64,000 nucleotides of DNA from positions 558,001 to 622,000 of the forward strand of contig JACJZN010000008.1 of assembly GCA_020635565.1 (NCBI GenBank). Reading direction: 5' to 3'. Origin of the DNA: Flavobacteriales bacterium. GTDB lineage: Bacteria; Bacteroidota; Bacteroidia; Flavobacteriales_D; Parvicellaceae. The position numbers and the translations under genes were made by a program. Under the pieces are notes generated by a model. That model saw only the letters and a program-made list of their open reading frames with translations. It searched no databases and was not told where the DNA came from. Positions 8,519 to 17,822 of this stretch are shown here, one piece after another; the stretch's first letter is position 1; the number at the start of each line of letters is the position of its first letter.

Positions 8519-9706
8519 ATGAAGTTCTTGCTAGCCGGATTATTAATTAGTCTTATACTTATAAATGCTGTTGGAGTATCTGCCCAACACTACGACCGAA
8601 CGATTATTACCGGAGCAGAGAGAACAGATGTCTATCTTCCCATATTAGAAAGTAAAAAGGTCGCTGTCGTAACTAACCAAACGGGGGTCATTGGAAAGAC
8701 TCATCTTGTTGATTCTTTACTTTCCTTAAAAGTGAACATACTGAAAGTTTTTGCTCCTGAACATGGTTTTAGAGGCACCGCAGATGCAGGAGAAAAGGTT
8801 GATGATGAGAAAGATACGAAAACAGGATTGCCTATATTTTCTTTGTACGGAAAAAAGAACAGAAAACCATCTCCAGATAAATTAGATGATGTTGATGTTT
8901 TGATATTTGACCTTCAGGATGTCGGGGCAAGATTTTATACCTACATCAGTACGCTTCATTATGTGATGGAAGCTTGTGCAGAGCAGAATAAGCAATTAAT
9001 ACTTCTTGATAGACCTAATCCAAATGGGTTTTATGTTGATGGTCCGGTTTTGAAAAAAGGAAATGAATCATTTGTAGGAATGCATCCTGTGCCTATTGTT
9101 CATGGAATGACTATAGGTGAATATGCTCAAATGATTAATGGAGAGAAATGGCTGAAAGACGGAATCCAATGTCCACTTACGGTTATAAAATGTGAAAATT
9201 ATGAGCATAGCGATTTCTATGAACTTCCGGTCGCTCCGTCACCAAATTTGCCAAACATGGCTGCAGTTTATCTTTATCCATCTTTGTGTTTGTTTGAAGG
9301 GACAGATGTAAGTATAGGAAGAGGAACTAAGAAACCTTTTCAGCAATATGGAGCGCCATATCTTTCATCTGACTATTCATTTGTGCCAGAGCCAATGTTT
9401 GGAGCGAAGGAACCAAAGAGAGAAGGCGAAACTTGTTATGGGATTGACTTGAGAAGATTTGGTGAAGGATATTTAAGAATCTATGGTAGGCTTTACTTGC
9501 ATTGGTTAGTTTCTGCCTATGAACAAAGTGATAAGGCTTCTTTTTTTAGAAAGGATGGATTTTTTACGTTGTTGACAGGTGATCCAAAGTTTAAGGAAAT
9601 GATCGAAGAGGGTAGGAGCGCAGATGATATTTGGCGAACCTTCAATGATGAGGCAAGACAATTTAAAGACGAGATCAGAAGTAAATATCTACTCTATGAG
9701 GAATAA
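8519..9706 (+). CDS. namZ: NamZ-type exo-beta-N-acetylmuramidase (DUF1343)
   Basis: A 395-residue exported protein with a signal peptide at residues 1-22 (cleavage near VSA-QH). The DUF1343 landmarks are VTNQTGV (51-57), FAPEHGFRG with E81 and H82, FDLQDVGARFYTY, LLDRPNPNG and FEGTDVSIGRGT. Members of this family (NamZ of Bacillus, and Tannerella homologues) remove N-acetylmuramic acid from the non-reducing ends of peptidoglycan fragments, so a periplasmic role in cell-wall turnover is likely. It is a single gene with its own -7 box, and is closed by a strong hairpin. Confidence 0.92.
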   Translation: MKFLLAGLLISLILINAVGVSAQHYDRTIITGAERTDVYLPILESKKVAVVTNQTGVIGKTHLVDSLLSLKVNILKVFAPEHGFRGTADAGEKVDDEKDTKTGLPIFSLYGKKNRKPSPDKLDDVDVLIFDLQDVGARFYTYISTLHYVMEACAEQNKQLILLDRPNPNGFYVDGPVLKKGNESFVGMHPVPIVHGMTIGEYAQMINGEKWLKDGIQCPLTVIKCENYEHSDFYELPVAPSPNLPNMAAVYLYPSLCLFEGTDVSIGRGTKKPFQQYGAPYLSSDYSFVPEPMFGAKEPKREGETCYGIDLRRFGEGYLRIYGRLYLHWLVSAYEQSDKASFFRKDGFFTLLTGDPKFKEMIEEGRSADDIWRTFNDEARQFKDEIRSKYLLYEE

Positions 9707-9737
9707 AAAAGGGGATTCTTTTGAATCCCCTTTTTTA
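9704..9737. terminator. Bidirectional intrinsic terminator
   Basis: An eight-base GC-bearing stem (GGGGATTC/GAATCCCC, 9711-9718 and 9723-9730) with a TTTT loop is flanked by six A and six T, so it works in both directions. It lies between the convergent NamZ-like gene and the M43 protease gene. Confidence 0.9.
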
Positions 9738-9754
9738 TAATTCAATTTATATCA

Positions 9755-11899
9755 TTATTCAACGATAAGTTTTTGAGTGATAATTTTACCATCCACAGCC
9801 AAATTAACGAAGTAGATACCTTGACTAAGTAAATTTGTGTTGATTTCAAATTGATGTGTCCCTGAAGAAAGTTCACTCTGTTGAATGATTTGAACTTCTT
9901 GACCAAGCATGTCATTTATTGAAACTTTTACAAAATTAGATTCAACAAGATCGAAAGAAACCTTTGCAATATCTCTGGCTGGATTCGGGAATACTCGGAA
10001 CAAACTTACGTCATCATTTTCTCTAACACCTAAACTATTGTTGTTTGGATCGAATAGGTTGATGTCATCAATATATACATTATTTCCACCTCCACTAACA
10101 AACGAAATTTTAAATCTAAAGTTAGAAGTCCAGTATGAAGCAGTAATATTCGTTACTGTAACGGTTTCCCAATCGCCTGCTCCAGGGACAAAATTCCCAG
10201 AAGTATTTGATGCTGTAGCAATAGTTGAAGAAGATATGTTCTTTCTAACAGACCATGTCTCACCACAATTACTAGACACATAAACTCTTAAATAGTCTGT
10301 ATTGTCTGAAGCCTTTTTTGCAAAAGCATATTTGAATGAGAGCTCCATATCAGTAGCATTAGACAAATCAATCGTGCTGGAAACGAATTCATCAACATCA
10401 CCATCATCATTCGCAGAGTTATTTAATTTCAAAGATCTTGATCCTGTAGCTGCAGCGGAAGTTGTTATTGCCCATGCATTAGATCCATCAGGATTTTCAA
10501 CAAACCACTCCGAATTAGGTAACGTCAAAGATTCGAATCCCTCAATTACATCAAGTGATCGTCCAGTAGCGGGAAGAACTGTAATGTAATTTGTTTTCGT
10601 TTCAGTATCAGAAGAAGATCCATCAGTAGCAGTTAATATAACCGAATACGTTCCTGCAGTACTATAAGTAACAGAAGGATTCTGATCTGTAGATGAGGCA
10701 GGTGAACCACCATTAAATGTCCATGTCCAGCCGTTCGCGCTATGGTAAGATCCGTCTGTAAATTGAACAGTTTGTCCTTCACAGATTACAATGTTGTCAC
10801 TTTCAAATTCCGCCTTACAAAGGGAATAATCACGTACACCTGTACTGATCAAATTTGAATTGGTAGTTAGGTTATTTCTTCCCCCTGTAGATGAAGCTAA
10901 CGCAGTTCTCATTCTATCAACCTGACCTTCAGTAAACATCTTAGAACAGTATGAATAGTCCATGTAATTTTCAACATTAGCAAGAGGACCACATGTGCTT
11001 TCTCCCAAAATACAAGCGGTTACACCAATCGTATTTGGAGTATCCGATACACCATCATCACTACCACAACTAGATGCATTACCAGGATTATTATTCCCAC
11101 CCCAAGTATGCGATAAGTTTAGCCAGTGACCAGCTTCATGCGTTAGTGTTCTACTGGTATAAGTTGAACTTGTTCCAATTGATCCAACATAATTGTGCAA
11201 GACCCAAATACCATTGTACATAGATCCACCAATCCATCCACTTGGATTATAGGTATAACCAGCAGCTCCTCCAATATCACCACAAATAAATATGTTTAGA
11301 TATTCATCTCCTGGCCATTGTTGATTATAGACATCATTACCTGAGATAATCGCTTGAACTTGAGCATTTCCATCATCTCCCTGATAAGATAAAGCACTTC
11401 GTGTCCAAGTAATACCACTAAAACACTGTCCATTAGGAGCCTTGGTTGCTAAAGCAAAATGAATATTTGGCTTACCGATTATAGATTGAAAACTGCTTAC
11501 AACGTTGGCAGTGTCCGCATTTAGTTTGGCGTAATCACGATTCATAATGGCTAAAGCATCTAGAATCTGTGCTCTCGAGATTTTTTCAACCCCTTCATTG
11601 TGTAATACATGAAAAACAACAGGAATGGTATCAACACTATATCCTGTTTGTTGTTTATTTGATTTAAACGCTGCCAACTCCTGTTCAAACTGAACTTGTT
11701 CTGCTTGATATATTTTCATAGCAGCAGGATTTTTAAGCATTTCTAGCATTTTTTTGTGTTGGGTGCAGTATTCTACACTTTCCCCTTCACGCATATTGCT
11801 CGGGTCTAATTGTCTGTTTGAATCTGTTGATTGAGCAGTCGACACGATTGCTGATCCTGACAAAAATAAACCCAAAGTAATTTTGTAAAAATTGTTCAT
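9755..11899 (-). CDS. Secreted M43 (pappalysin-type) zinc metalloprotease with PKD and type IX sorting domain
   Basis: A 714-residue exported protein. After a signal peptide (1-22) and a propeptide-like region comes a peptidase M43 domain with the zinc motif HEAGHWLNLSH (H254, E255, H258, H264). The Met-turn stretch MDYSYCSKMFT follows. A PKD domain lies at about 375-445 (GWTWTFNGG, TYSVILTATDG), then a jelly-roll-like module. The last 80 residues (VFPNPARD and GIYFVNLAVDG) are a type IX secretion sorting domain, so the protein should be exported to the cell surface or medium. It likely degrades external proteins for nutrition. A single gene, between two terminators. Confidence 0.93.
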   Translation of the reverse strand: MNNFYKITLGLFLSGSAIVSTAQSTDSNRQLDPSNMREGESVEYCTQHKKMLEMLKNPAAMKIYQAEQVQFEQELAAFKSNKQQTGYSVDTIPVVFHVLHNEGVEKISRAQILDALAIMNRDYAKLNADTANVVSSFQSIIGKPNIHFALATKAPNGQCFSGITWTRSALSYQGDDGNAQVQAIISGNDVYNQQWPGDEYLNIFICGDIGGAAGYTYNPSGWIGGSMYNGIWVLHNYVGSIGTSSTYTSRTLTHEAGHWLNLSHTWGGNNNPGNASSCGSDDGVSDTPNTIGVTACILGESTCGPLANVENYMDYSYCSKMFTEGQVDRMRTALASSTGGRNNLTTNSNLISTGVRDYSLCKAEFESDNIVICEGQTVQFTDGSYHSANGWTWTFNGGSPASSTDQNPSVTYSTAGTYSVILTATDGSSSDTETKTNYITVLPATGRSLDVIEGFESLTLPNSEWFVENPDGSNAWAITTSAAATGSRSLKLNNSANDDGDVDEFVSSTIDLSNATDMELSFKYAFAKKASDNTDYLRVYVSSNCGETWSVRKNISSSTIATASNTSGNFVPGAGDWETVTVTNITASYWTSNFRFKISFVSGGGNNVYIDDINLFDPNNNSLGVRENDDVSLFRVFPNPARDIAKVSFDLVESNFVKVSINDMLGQEVQIIQQSELSSGTHQFEINTNLLSQGIYFVNLAVDGKIITQKLIVE

Positions 11900-11957
11900 C
11901 TGGTTTCTAATTGGTTTGGTTGATGTTAAAGTAAGTCAAAAATCACCAATTTTGCAA

Positions 11958-11991
11958 CAAAAAAATAGGCCGCTACAATTGGTAACGACCT
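11958..11991 (-). terminator. Intrinsic terminator after the cystathionine enzyme gene
   Basis: Read on the minus strand, a ten-base stem at 11967-11976 paired with 11982-11991 uses two G-U pairs and has a five-base loop. It is followed by a run of T (complement of 11958-11965). The G-U pairs work only in minus-strand RNA, which fixes the direction. Confidence 0.75.
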
Positions 11992-12020
11992 AGAAATGCT
12001 AAAATTATTAAAAGGTTGCT

Positions 12021-13160
12021 TTATGAAAGTGCATTCCGAAGGTCGCTTATTAGATCATCAGCATCTTCTATCCCCACACTTAATCGAATTAAAGAATCTG
12101 ATATTCCCGCTTTCAGTCTTTCTTCTTTAGGAACAGATGCATGTGTCATAGAAACGGGATGGCCTATTAAAGATTCGACTCCTCCTAGCGATTCAGCTAA
12201 TGCAAAGATTTTAACTTTTTTAACTACTTCAAGGGCATCTTCAATTTTATCTCCAATAAGAGAAAAAGAGATCATACCACCAAAATCTTTCATTTGAATT
12301 TTAGCAATGCTGTGATTGGTGTGAGACTCAAAGCCTGGCCAATACACTTTGTCTACTTTTGGATGATCCTTTAAATAGTTAGCTATGACCCTGCCATTAT
12401 CAGAGTGTTGCTTCATTCTCAAATGCAAGGTTTTAATTCCCCTGAGAACAAGAAAAGCATCCATCGGACCACAAATAGCTCCACTACTGTTCTGAATTCT
12501 ATAGATTTCATTTGCCAGTGAATCATCATTACATACCAAAATACCCATAACCACATCAGAGTGTCCACCAAGGTATTTTGTGGCGGAGTGCATAACAATA
12601 TCAGCTCCTAAATCTAATGGAGTTTGCAGATAAGGCGTAGCAAATGTATTGTCCACGGCTAAAATTAGTTCATGTTGTTTAGCTATACTTGACATACCTT
12701 GAATATCAATTATGGTCATAGTTGGATTGGTAGGTGTTTCCACCCAAATCAGTCTAGTTTTTGTGTTGATTTTTTCCGAAACTTCGGATAGATTACCCAT
12801 TGGAACGAAATGAAATTTGATTCCATATTTCTCAAATATCGTACGGAAAAGCCTGTAAGTTCCACCATAAAGATCATTTGTAGAAATTACTTCATCACCC
12901 GGATTGAGCATTTTCATCACGCAATCGATTGCCGCAAGTCCTGATCCAAATGCCGCTCCATACTTGCCATTTTCTAATATAGCTATATTATTTTCAAGCG
13001 TAGAACGGGTCGGGTTAGCCGTTCTCGAATATTCAAAACCTTTGTTTACTCCAATTTGTTCCTGAACATAAGTAGAAGTCTGATATATTGGCGTCATGAT
13101 TGCTCCTGTTGCCGAATCAGGCTGAATACCAGCATGAATTGCTTTTGTGCCAAATTTCAT
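12021..13160 (-). CDS. Cystathionine gamma-synthase/gamma-lyase family PLP enzyme
   Basis: A 379-residue fold-type I PLP enzyme of the Cys/Met metabolism family, full length. The Schiff-base lysine is K195 in SATKYLGGHSD. D170 in VDNTFATPY should bind the pyridine nitrogen. Y44 and R46 in FEYSRTANPTR bind the cofactor phosphate of the partner subunit. The end reads GGVESLIGHPVSMTHAS and ends with LSVGIEDADDL, as in cystathionine gamma-synthases and gamma-lyases. It acts in the cytosol in methionine or cysteine formation through cystathionine. Synthase and lyase cannot be separated by eye. A monocistronic gene with its own -7 box and terminator. Confidence 0.9.
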   Translation of the reverse strand: MKFGTKAIHAGIQPDSATGAIMTPIYQTSTYVQEQIGVNKGFEYSRTANPTRSTLENNIAILENGKYGAAFGSGLAAIDCVMKMLNPGDEVISTNDLYGGTYRLFRTIFEKYGIKFHFVPMGNLSEVSEKINTKTRLIWVETPTNPTMTIIDIQGMSSIAKQHELILAVDNTFATPYLQTPLDLGADIVMHSATKYLGGHSDVVMGILVCNDDSLANEIYRIQNSSGAICGPMDAFLVLRGIKTLHLRMKQHSDNGRVIANYLKDHPKVDKVYWPGFESHTNHSIAKIQMKDFGGMISFSLIGDKIEDALEVVKKVKIFALAESLGGVESLIGHPVSMTHASVPKEERLKAGISDSLIRLSVGIEDADDLISDLRNALS

Positions 13161-13193
13161 AGGTGTCTTTTTGATGATTAATCTCTATCTTCA

Positions 13194-13201
13194 CAAATCT
13201 A
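13194..13201 (-). promoter_or_regulatory. Putative -7 promoter box for the cystathionine enzyme gene
   Basis: Minus-strand TAGATTTG matches TAnnTTTG exactly, about 34 bases before the ATG at 13160. No good -33 TTG is seen at 17-23 bases. Confidence 0.4.
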
Positions 13202-13232
13202 ACGGTTTTACTCAATAATAAGGTTGAAATAA

Positions 13233-13754
13233 ATGTCTGAAACTTTTAAGAGAACATTAAGAACGAAAACTGCTGAACAGCTCAGTAATATGTTCAGAAA
13301 TAAGGAGGGCTGGACAAAGGATGAATATTTACTGATTGAGACGGAGATCAAAAACCGCGGGCTGGAGGTTTTTGAAGAACCAGAGGAGTGGTCAGATGAA
13401 GAGATGGAAAGAGTGGATTTAATTAATCCTCAATCTGATTTTGAGAAGAATTTGGCTTTTCTTACAAAAGAAAAGGATATTGAAAAAGGAGAAAAGGGAA
13501 TTAGACTGGCTGCTCAGATCTTATCGATAGCATCGATGTTTGTCAGCTTTTCATATCTATATTGGTATTTGGAATTTACATATTCCAACGGAATTACAAC
13601 AATCATGAAAATCTCCCTTCTGGCTACATTAGCAGGTATTACTTCATTGATACTCTTCATACTGAAAAAACATCTTGCCAGCGTAATTTTATCGGCTGTT
13701 TCATTAATTACAACTCTAATAGCCCTGGTGTTTTATCTTGAATATGTACTATAA
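13233..13754 (+). CDS. Small membrane protein of unknown function, three predicted helices
   Basis: A 173-residue protein I do not recognise. The first 90 residues are soluble and highly charged, and contain a TKDEYLLIETEIKNRGL segment seen in several Bacteroidota membrane proteins. Three hydrophobic segments follow (about 88-108, 114-136 and 142-170), joined by very short loops, and the C-terminus is hydrophobic. The gene stands alone, diverging from the cystathionine enzyme gene and ending in a strong terminator. The N-terminal part probably faces the cytoplasm. No function is offered. Confidence 0.8.
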   Translation: MSETFKRTLRTKTAEQLSNMFRNKEGWTKDEYLLIETEIKNRGLEVFEEPEEWSDEEMERVDLINPQSDFEKNLAFLTKEKDIEKGEKGIRLAAQILSIASMFVSFSYLYWYLEFTYSNGITTIMKISLLATLAGITSLILFILKKHLASVILSAVSLITTLIALVFYLEYVL

Positions 13755-13784
13755 AAAAAGGGATTCCTAAGAATCCCTTTTTTA
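13753..13784. terminator. Bidirectional intrinsic terminator
   Basis: A perfect hairpin (AAGGGATTC with GAATCCCTT, loop CTAA) is flanked by A and T runs on both sides. It lies between the convergent small membrane protein gene and ppiD-like gene. Confidence 0.88.
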
Positions 13785-13801
13785 TTATTTATCAGTATTC
13801 A

Positions 13802-15991
13802 TTAATCTTGATTAGCATAGTAGACTTGAGCCTTCATTCTCCAGTCTCTGAAGTCAGCCATTCTTAACATTGCTTGATAAAGAGAACCACCCACGTAAGA
13901 CTGATGTTTTTCAGTCACTGTAGCTATTGCTTCTGTTTTATCAGCAGCAACAGGGGTAATATTTCTTTCTTTAACTACAACTAAGTATATACCTTGTTTC
14001 CCTTCGATAACATTCACTTCATTTAAGTTTTTGATCAAGAATGTTTTAGCAATAGCGGTAACATCTTGTCCAAATCCAGGGAATGCATCCATATCTAAAG
14101 ATATTTCAATGCTTTCTCTAACACCTCCAGCAGCAGTGATCAATCCTTCTGCTTCTTGCAGTGAACCGACACCTTTAACTTTTTTCTTTAATTCGGCTAG
14201 TTTAGCTTCCTGAAGAAGTCTTTTTTCCATTTCATCCTTGATTGCCTCGTAGCTTGGAACTCCATAAGCACCAAGACCATCAATTTTAGCCACCAAGTAT
14301 CTTCCATCTTTCAAAAGAATTGGAACAGAAACTTCATTTACTTCTCTTCCTTCAGCAAATACCCAGTTAACTAGATCTTCACTATAACCAAACACTCTAT
14401 CAGTTGGCATAGCCAAGAACAAAGTAGACTGCAACGATTCGAATCCAAATTTCTTAAGAGCAGCTTCGTAGTTTGATTCTGCAGCTTCCATAAATCCGAA
14501 TCCTTGTTCCTCATATACAGTGTTAATAGTTGACTCTGTTGGAACTACATTTTTCTCTACATATGAAACAAATTTAAATTCCTGATCTCCTTTAGATACC
14601 ACTTGCATAACGTGATAACCAAATTGAGAAGGAACAACACCAACTACGCCTACAGCATTATTAAGGGCAAAACTCTTAAAAGTAGGAACTAATCCAGACG
14701 AAGGAAGTACATCGTAATATCCTCCAGAATTAGGTACGCCATTTTCATCTTCGTCCATTGAGTATTTAAGTGCTAACGAAGCAAATTTTGTACTGTCAGC
14801 TCTTAAAGCATTAGCGATACTGTCCGCAAGAATAGCATCTGTCACTAGTATGTGTCTAACTCTTGTATCATTTACAACACTTGAAACTTTAGCAATAACG
14901 GCATTTGTCTGACCAAACATGTTTTTATAAATGAAAGGTCCAACCACAGATCCTGCAGGAGCATTAGCGATTTCCATTGCATCTATATCACTAAATGAAG
15001 TTTGGAATCTGTCAAATGGCTGAGCAGGAATCACATCCAAAATATTCGGATCCTGCATATTATCACCAAATTTCGTATCTGACTTAATTTGAATGAATGC
15101 TGTATCGTTTGGAGCATCAGCAAAACCTTGTTTAAGATTTGATATTTGTGCCAGAGTTGCATCAATATCTTCTTGAGTCGGTTTAACATCGATCAAAACA
15201 TAACTAATCTTCGCTAAATCCTCTGAAATCTTCCATTCCGCATCTTCTTTGTGGGCATCATAATAAGATTTGATTTTATCTTCAGAAACTTTAATAGAAG
15301 AGTCAAGTAAAGTATTCGCCTCTTTAGCTATGAAATCAACGACTAATTTACTATTTTGAGTAATTTGTAGTTTTGTTGCTTCATCATTTGTTCCTACTAC
15401 GGCATATTTTGCCATGGCAACATATTTAGCTTTCAAACGTTGGGCAACAACAGGAACTTCTACCGCATAGTGCCAGTAGTTTGTGAAACGTGCTCTGTCA
15501 GCTCCACTCGTAGCTGCGGCTTGGTTAACGAAGAAGTTGTACTCTTTCAATAATGAATCTTTCGAGAAAAATTCCTCTCCGTTAGGTCCTTGATAAGTGT
15601 ATCTTTCCTGAATTACCGGTGATGGATTTTCTCCGAAGATCAAATAATCTTTTAGCTCAGCAGTACTAACTTGTAGACCGATTTTGCTTATTTCGGAATT
15701 AATGATTGTGTCAAAGATTCTCCCCTCAAAATATTGACGAGCATGTTGAACTTTCAACACATCTCCGTTCTGTACAGAACCATAGTACCCTGCATCGGCA
15801 TTGAATTCAGCCATTACGTCCCATTCAGATGGATAAATTGGCTTTCCAAATACTTCTCCTATAGGTTGTTCACCTCTTCCTCCAAAAAATGAATAAATCG
15901 AGTCAAAAGGAATAATAAACAACAATAATCCCAGACCCACGATAAATACGATCAATCCCGACTTTTCTCTAATTTTGCTGACTAATGCCAT
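13802..15991 (-). CDS. ppiD: PpiD-like membrane-anchored periplasmic peptidyl-prolyl isomerase (SurA N-terminal and parvulin domains)
   Basis: I start the gene at the ATG at 15991; a frame extension to 16024 adds eleven residues that do not look native. The protein begins MALVSKIREKSG, then one membrane helix (about residues 12-34) followed by IGEVFGKPIYPSEW, the SurA_N_3 pattern. A parvulin (PPIC) domain spans about 370-465 (VRHILVTD, YSMDEDENG, GGYYDVLP, FGYHVMQV). A second, degenerate parvulin-like region follows. This is the PpiD architecture: an inner-membrane anchored chaperone acting on newly exported proteins in the periplasm. Monocistronic, with a shared terminator downstream. Confidence 0.88.
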   Translation of the reverse strand: MALVSKIREKSGLIVFIVGLGLLLFIIPFDSIYSFFGGRGEQPIGEVFGKPIYPSEWDVMAEFNADAGYYGSVQNGDVLKVQHARQYFEGRIFDTIINSEISKIGLQVSTAELKDYLIFGENPSPVIQERYTYQGPNGEEFFSKDSLLKEYNFFVNQAAATSGADRARFTNYWHYAVEVPVVAQRLKAKYVAMAKYAVVGTNDEATKLQITQNSKLVVDFIAKEANTLLDSSIKVSEDKIKSYYDAHKEDAEWKISEDLAKISYVLIDVKPTQEDIDATLAQISNLKQGFADAPNDTAFIQIKSDTKFGDNMQDPNILDVIPAQPFDRFQTSFSDIDAMEIANAPAGSVVGPFIYKNMFGQTNAVIAKVSSVVNDTRVRHILVTDAILADSIANALRADSTKFASLALKYSMDEDENGVPNSGGYYDVLPSSGLVPTFKSFALNNAVGVVGVVPSQFGYHVMQVVSKGDQEFKFVSYVEKNVVPTESTINTVYEEQGFGFMEAAESNYEAALKKFGFESLQSTLFLAMPTDRVFGYSEDLVNWVFAEGREVNEVSVPILLKDGRYLVAKIDGLGAYGVPSYEAIKDEMEKRLLQEAKLAELKKKVKGVGSLQEAEGLITAAGGVRESIEISLDMDAFPGFGQDVTAIAKTFLIKNLNEVNVIEGKQGIYLVVVKERNITPVAADKTEAIATVTEKHQSYVGGSLYQAMLRMADFRDWRMKAQVYYANQD

Positions 15992-16005
15992 TTTACTAAA
16001 AATTT

Positions 16006-16017
16006 TAAGGCTGCGAA
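16006..16017 (-). promoter_or_regulatory. Leader element shared with yidC, near a weak -7 box
   Basis: Minus-strand TTCGCAGCCTTA lies 15 bases before the ppiD-like ATG and recurs identically before yidC (47581-47592). With the preceding TATA it forms TATATTCG, one mismatch from the TAnnTTTG -7 box, so it may mark the transcription start region. Confidence 0.35.
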
Positions 16018-16096
16018 TATACAATTACAAATTGATATTCAAAAACTATGAGATGATTTTAAGTGTAGTGTTTTTTATTTTAATCGTATGGTTCTG

Positions 16097-16113
16097 ATTT
16101 GTTTTAAACAAAT
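16097..16113. other. Perfect 17-base palindrome in the ppiD-purH intergenic region
   Basis: ATTTGTTT, one T, AAACAAAT: two eight-base arms lie in the 226-base divergent gap between the ppiD-like gene and purH. It lacks the T run of a terminator and could be an operator for either gene. The remainder of the gap shows nothing else clear. Confidence 0.4.
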
Positions 16114-16218
16114 AATTTCATTTATCAACAACCCGCATGAACAAAGGATATGGAATGGTTTTTTGTTGTTAAAATTGCACTTGGAACGCAATAACATATA
16201 TTAAGCAAGGAAAATTTA

Positions 16219-17736
16219 GTGAAAAAGATCAAAAGTGCATTGATCTCGGTGTTTGATAAATCGGGGTTAGAAGATATTGTAAAAGAATTGAAAAGTCAAG
16301 GGGTAGTGATCTATTCCACTGGTGGTACACAGTCATTTATCGAAGGACTAGGGGCTAGTGTGGTTCCAGTGGAAGAATTGACCAGTTATCCATCAATTCT
16401 AGGTGGAAGGGTAAAAACACTGCACCCAAAGGTATTTGGAGGAATTTTAAGCAGAAGAGAATTAGCAGGAGATGTTGAGCAGCTAGAAGCTTATGAAATT
16501 CCTGAGATCGATTTGGTAATTGTAGATCTTTATCCTTTTGAAAAAACATTAGCTTCTGGAGCTTCGCATTCAGATATTATTGAGAAAATAGATATAGGAG
16601 GAATTTCTCTCATTAGAGCCGCAGCGAAGAATTATAAAGATGTTGTGATCATTCCTTCGATGAATGAGTATGCAACTTTTTTGGATATTTTAAAGGAAAA
16701 ACAAGGTTTTACAACAGAATCTGATCGAAAATATTTCGCGACCAGAGCATTTGATGTTAGCTCTCACTATGACAGTGAAATATATAAATACTTTGCTGGC
16801 GCAGATGCTAAAATTAAAGTAAGCGGTGGCAAGGTGAGTGAGTTGAGATATGGAGAAAATCCACACCAGAAAGGTTATTTCTATGGCGATCTAGACGAAT
16901 TATTTACCAAACATCATGGAAAAGAATTGTCATATAATAATCTGCTTGATGTTGATGCAGCAGTGAATCTTATGCAAGAGTTTAAAGATTCTGCACCAAC
17001 CTTTGCTATTCTAAAGCACAACAATGCTTGTGGATTGGCAACTAGAAGTACGATGCTCGAAGCATATAGGGATGCATTGGCGGGAGATCCTGTATCCGCT
17101 TTTGGAGGTATTCTTATAGCAAATGGGGAGATTGACGAAGAAACGGCAAATGAGATTAATGACTTGTTCTGTGAGGTTGTTATTGCAAACTCATTCTCAA
17201 ATGCTGCTATGGAAGTTCTAAAGAGTAAAAAGAACAGGATTATATTGACTCAAAAAGAAGTTACTTTCCCTGTTCAGCAGATTAGAACTGCATTAAATGG
17301 ATATCTGGTTCAAGATAAGGACGCCAAGACAGAGACAACAAATGACTTTACTCCTTGTACTAAATTAGAGCCGACTGATGAGCAAATTAAAGACTTGATC
17401 TTTGCGAACAAATTGGTTAAGCATACTAAGTCGAATACGATCGTTTTGGCGAAAGGAAATCAATTGCTCGCAAGTGGAACAGGTCAGACTTCGAGAGTGG
17501 ATGCACTTAATCAAGCTATCCACAAGGCAAAGTCATTTGGATTTGACTTGAATGGTGCGGTTATGGCGAGTGATGCGTTCTTTCCGTTCCCTGATTGTGT
17601 AGAAATTGCCGATCTTGCCGGAATTAAAGCTGTGGTTCAACCAGGAGGATCAATTAAAGATCAACTGTCTATTGATTATTGTGATGCTCACAATATGGCA
17701 ATGGTGCTGACAGGAACAAGACATTTTAAACACTAA
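16219..17736 (+). CDS. purH: Bifunctional AICAR formyltransferase / IMP cyclohydrolase
   Basis: A 505-residue enzyme starting with GTG and the standard KKIKSALISVFDKSGLEDI. The N-terminal MGS-like IMP cyclohydrolase domain shows STGGT, LGGRVKTLHPKV and DLYPFEKT. The AICAR transformylase domain starts near residue 205 (LRYGENPHQ) and has the catalytic K266-H267 pair in LKHNNACG, SAFGGI and PGGSIKDQ. It carries out the last two steps of IMP synthesis in the cytosol, using 10-formyl-tetrahydrofolate. It stands alone, 86 bases before mreB. I see no riboswitch in its leader. Confidence 0.98.
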   Translation: MKKIKSALISVFDKSGLEDIVKELKSQGVVIYSTGGTQSFIEGLGASVVPVEELTSYPSILGGRVKTLHPKVFGGILSRRELAGDVEQLEAYEIPEIDLVIVDLYPFEKTLASGASHSDIIEKIDIGGISLIRAAAKNYKDVVIIPSMNEYATFLDILKEKQGFTTESDRKYFATRAFDVSSHYDSEIYKYFAGADAKIKVSGGKVSELRYGENPHQKGYFYGDLDELFTKHHGKELSYNNLLDVDAAVNLMQEFKDSAPTFAILKHNNACGLATRSTMLEAYRDALAGDPVSAFGGILIANGEIDEETANEINDLFCEVVIANSFSNAAMEVLKSKKNRIILTQKEVTFPVQQIRTALNGYLVQDKDAKTETTNDFTPCTKLEPTDEQIKDLIFANKLVKHTKSNTIVLAKGNQLLASGTGQTSRVDALNQAIHKAKSFGFDLNGAVMASDAFFPFPDCVEIADLAGIKAVVQPGGSIKDQLSIDYCDAHNMAMVLTGTRHFKH

Positions 17737-17822
17737 GAACAAATAATCGTTTTAGCTTGACGGTTAATAGATTATTTAGTAAATTGTAAGAACTTTATTT
17801 TTTATTTGATTAAAAATTAAGA

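Noticed and set aside
9909..10589. Plus-strand frames of 124 and 95 codons opposite the M43 protease gene
   Set aside because: Both are antisense to a protein with catalytic and sorting motifs; their translations are low-complexity Ser/Leu with no signal or fold.
16025..16218. Possible purine riboswitch before purH
   Set aside because: No conserved paired stems or loop bases were visible; only a 17-base palindrome and AT-rich sequence.
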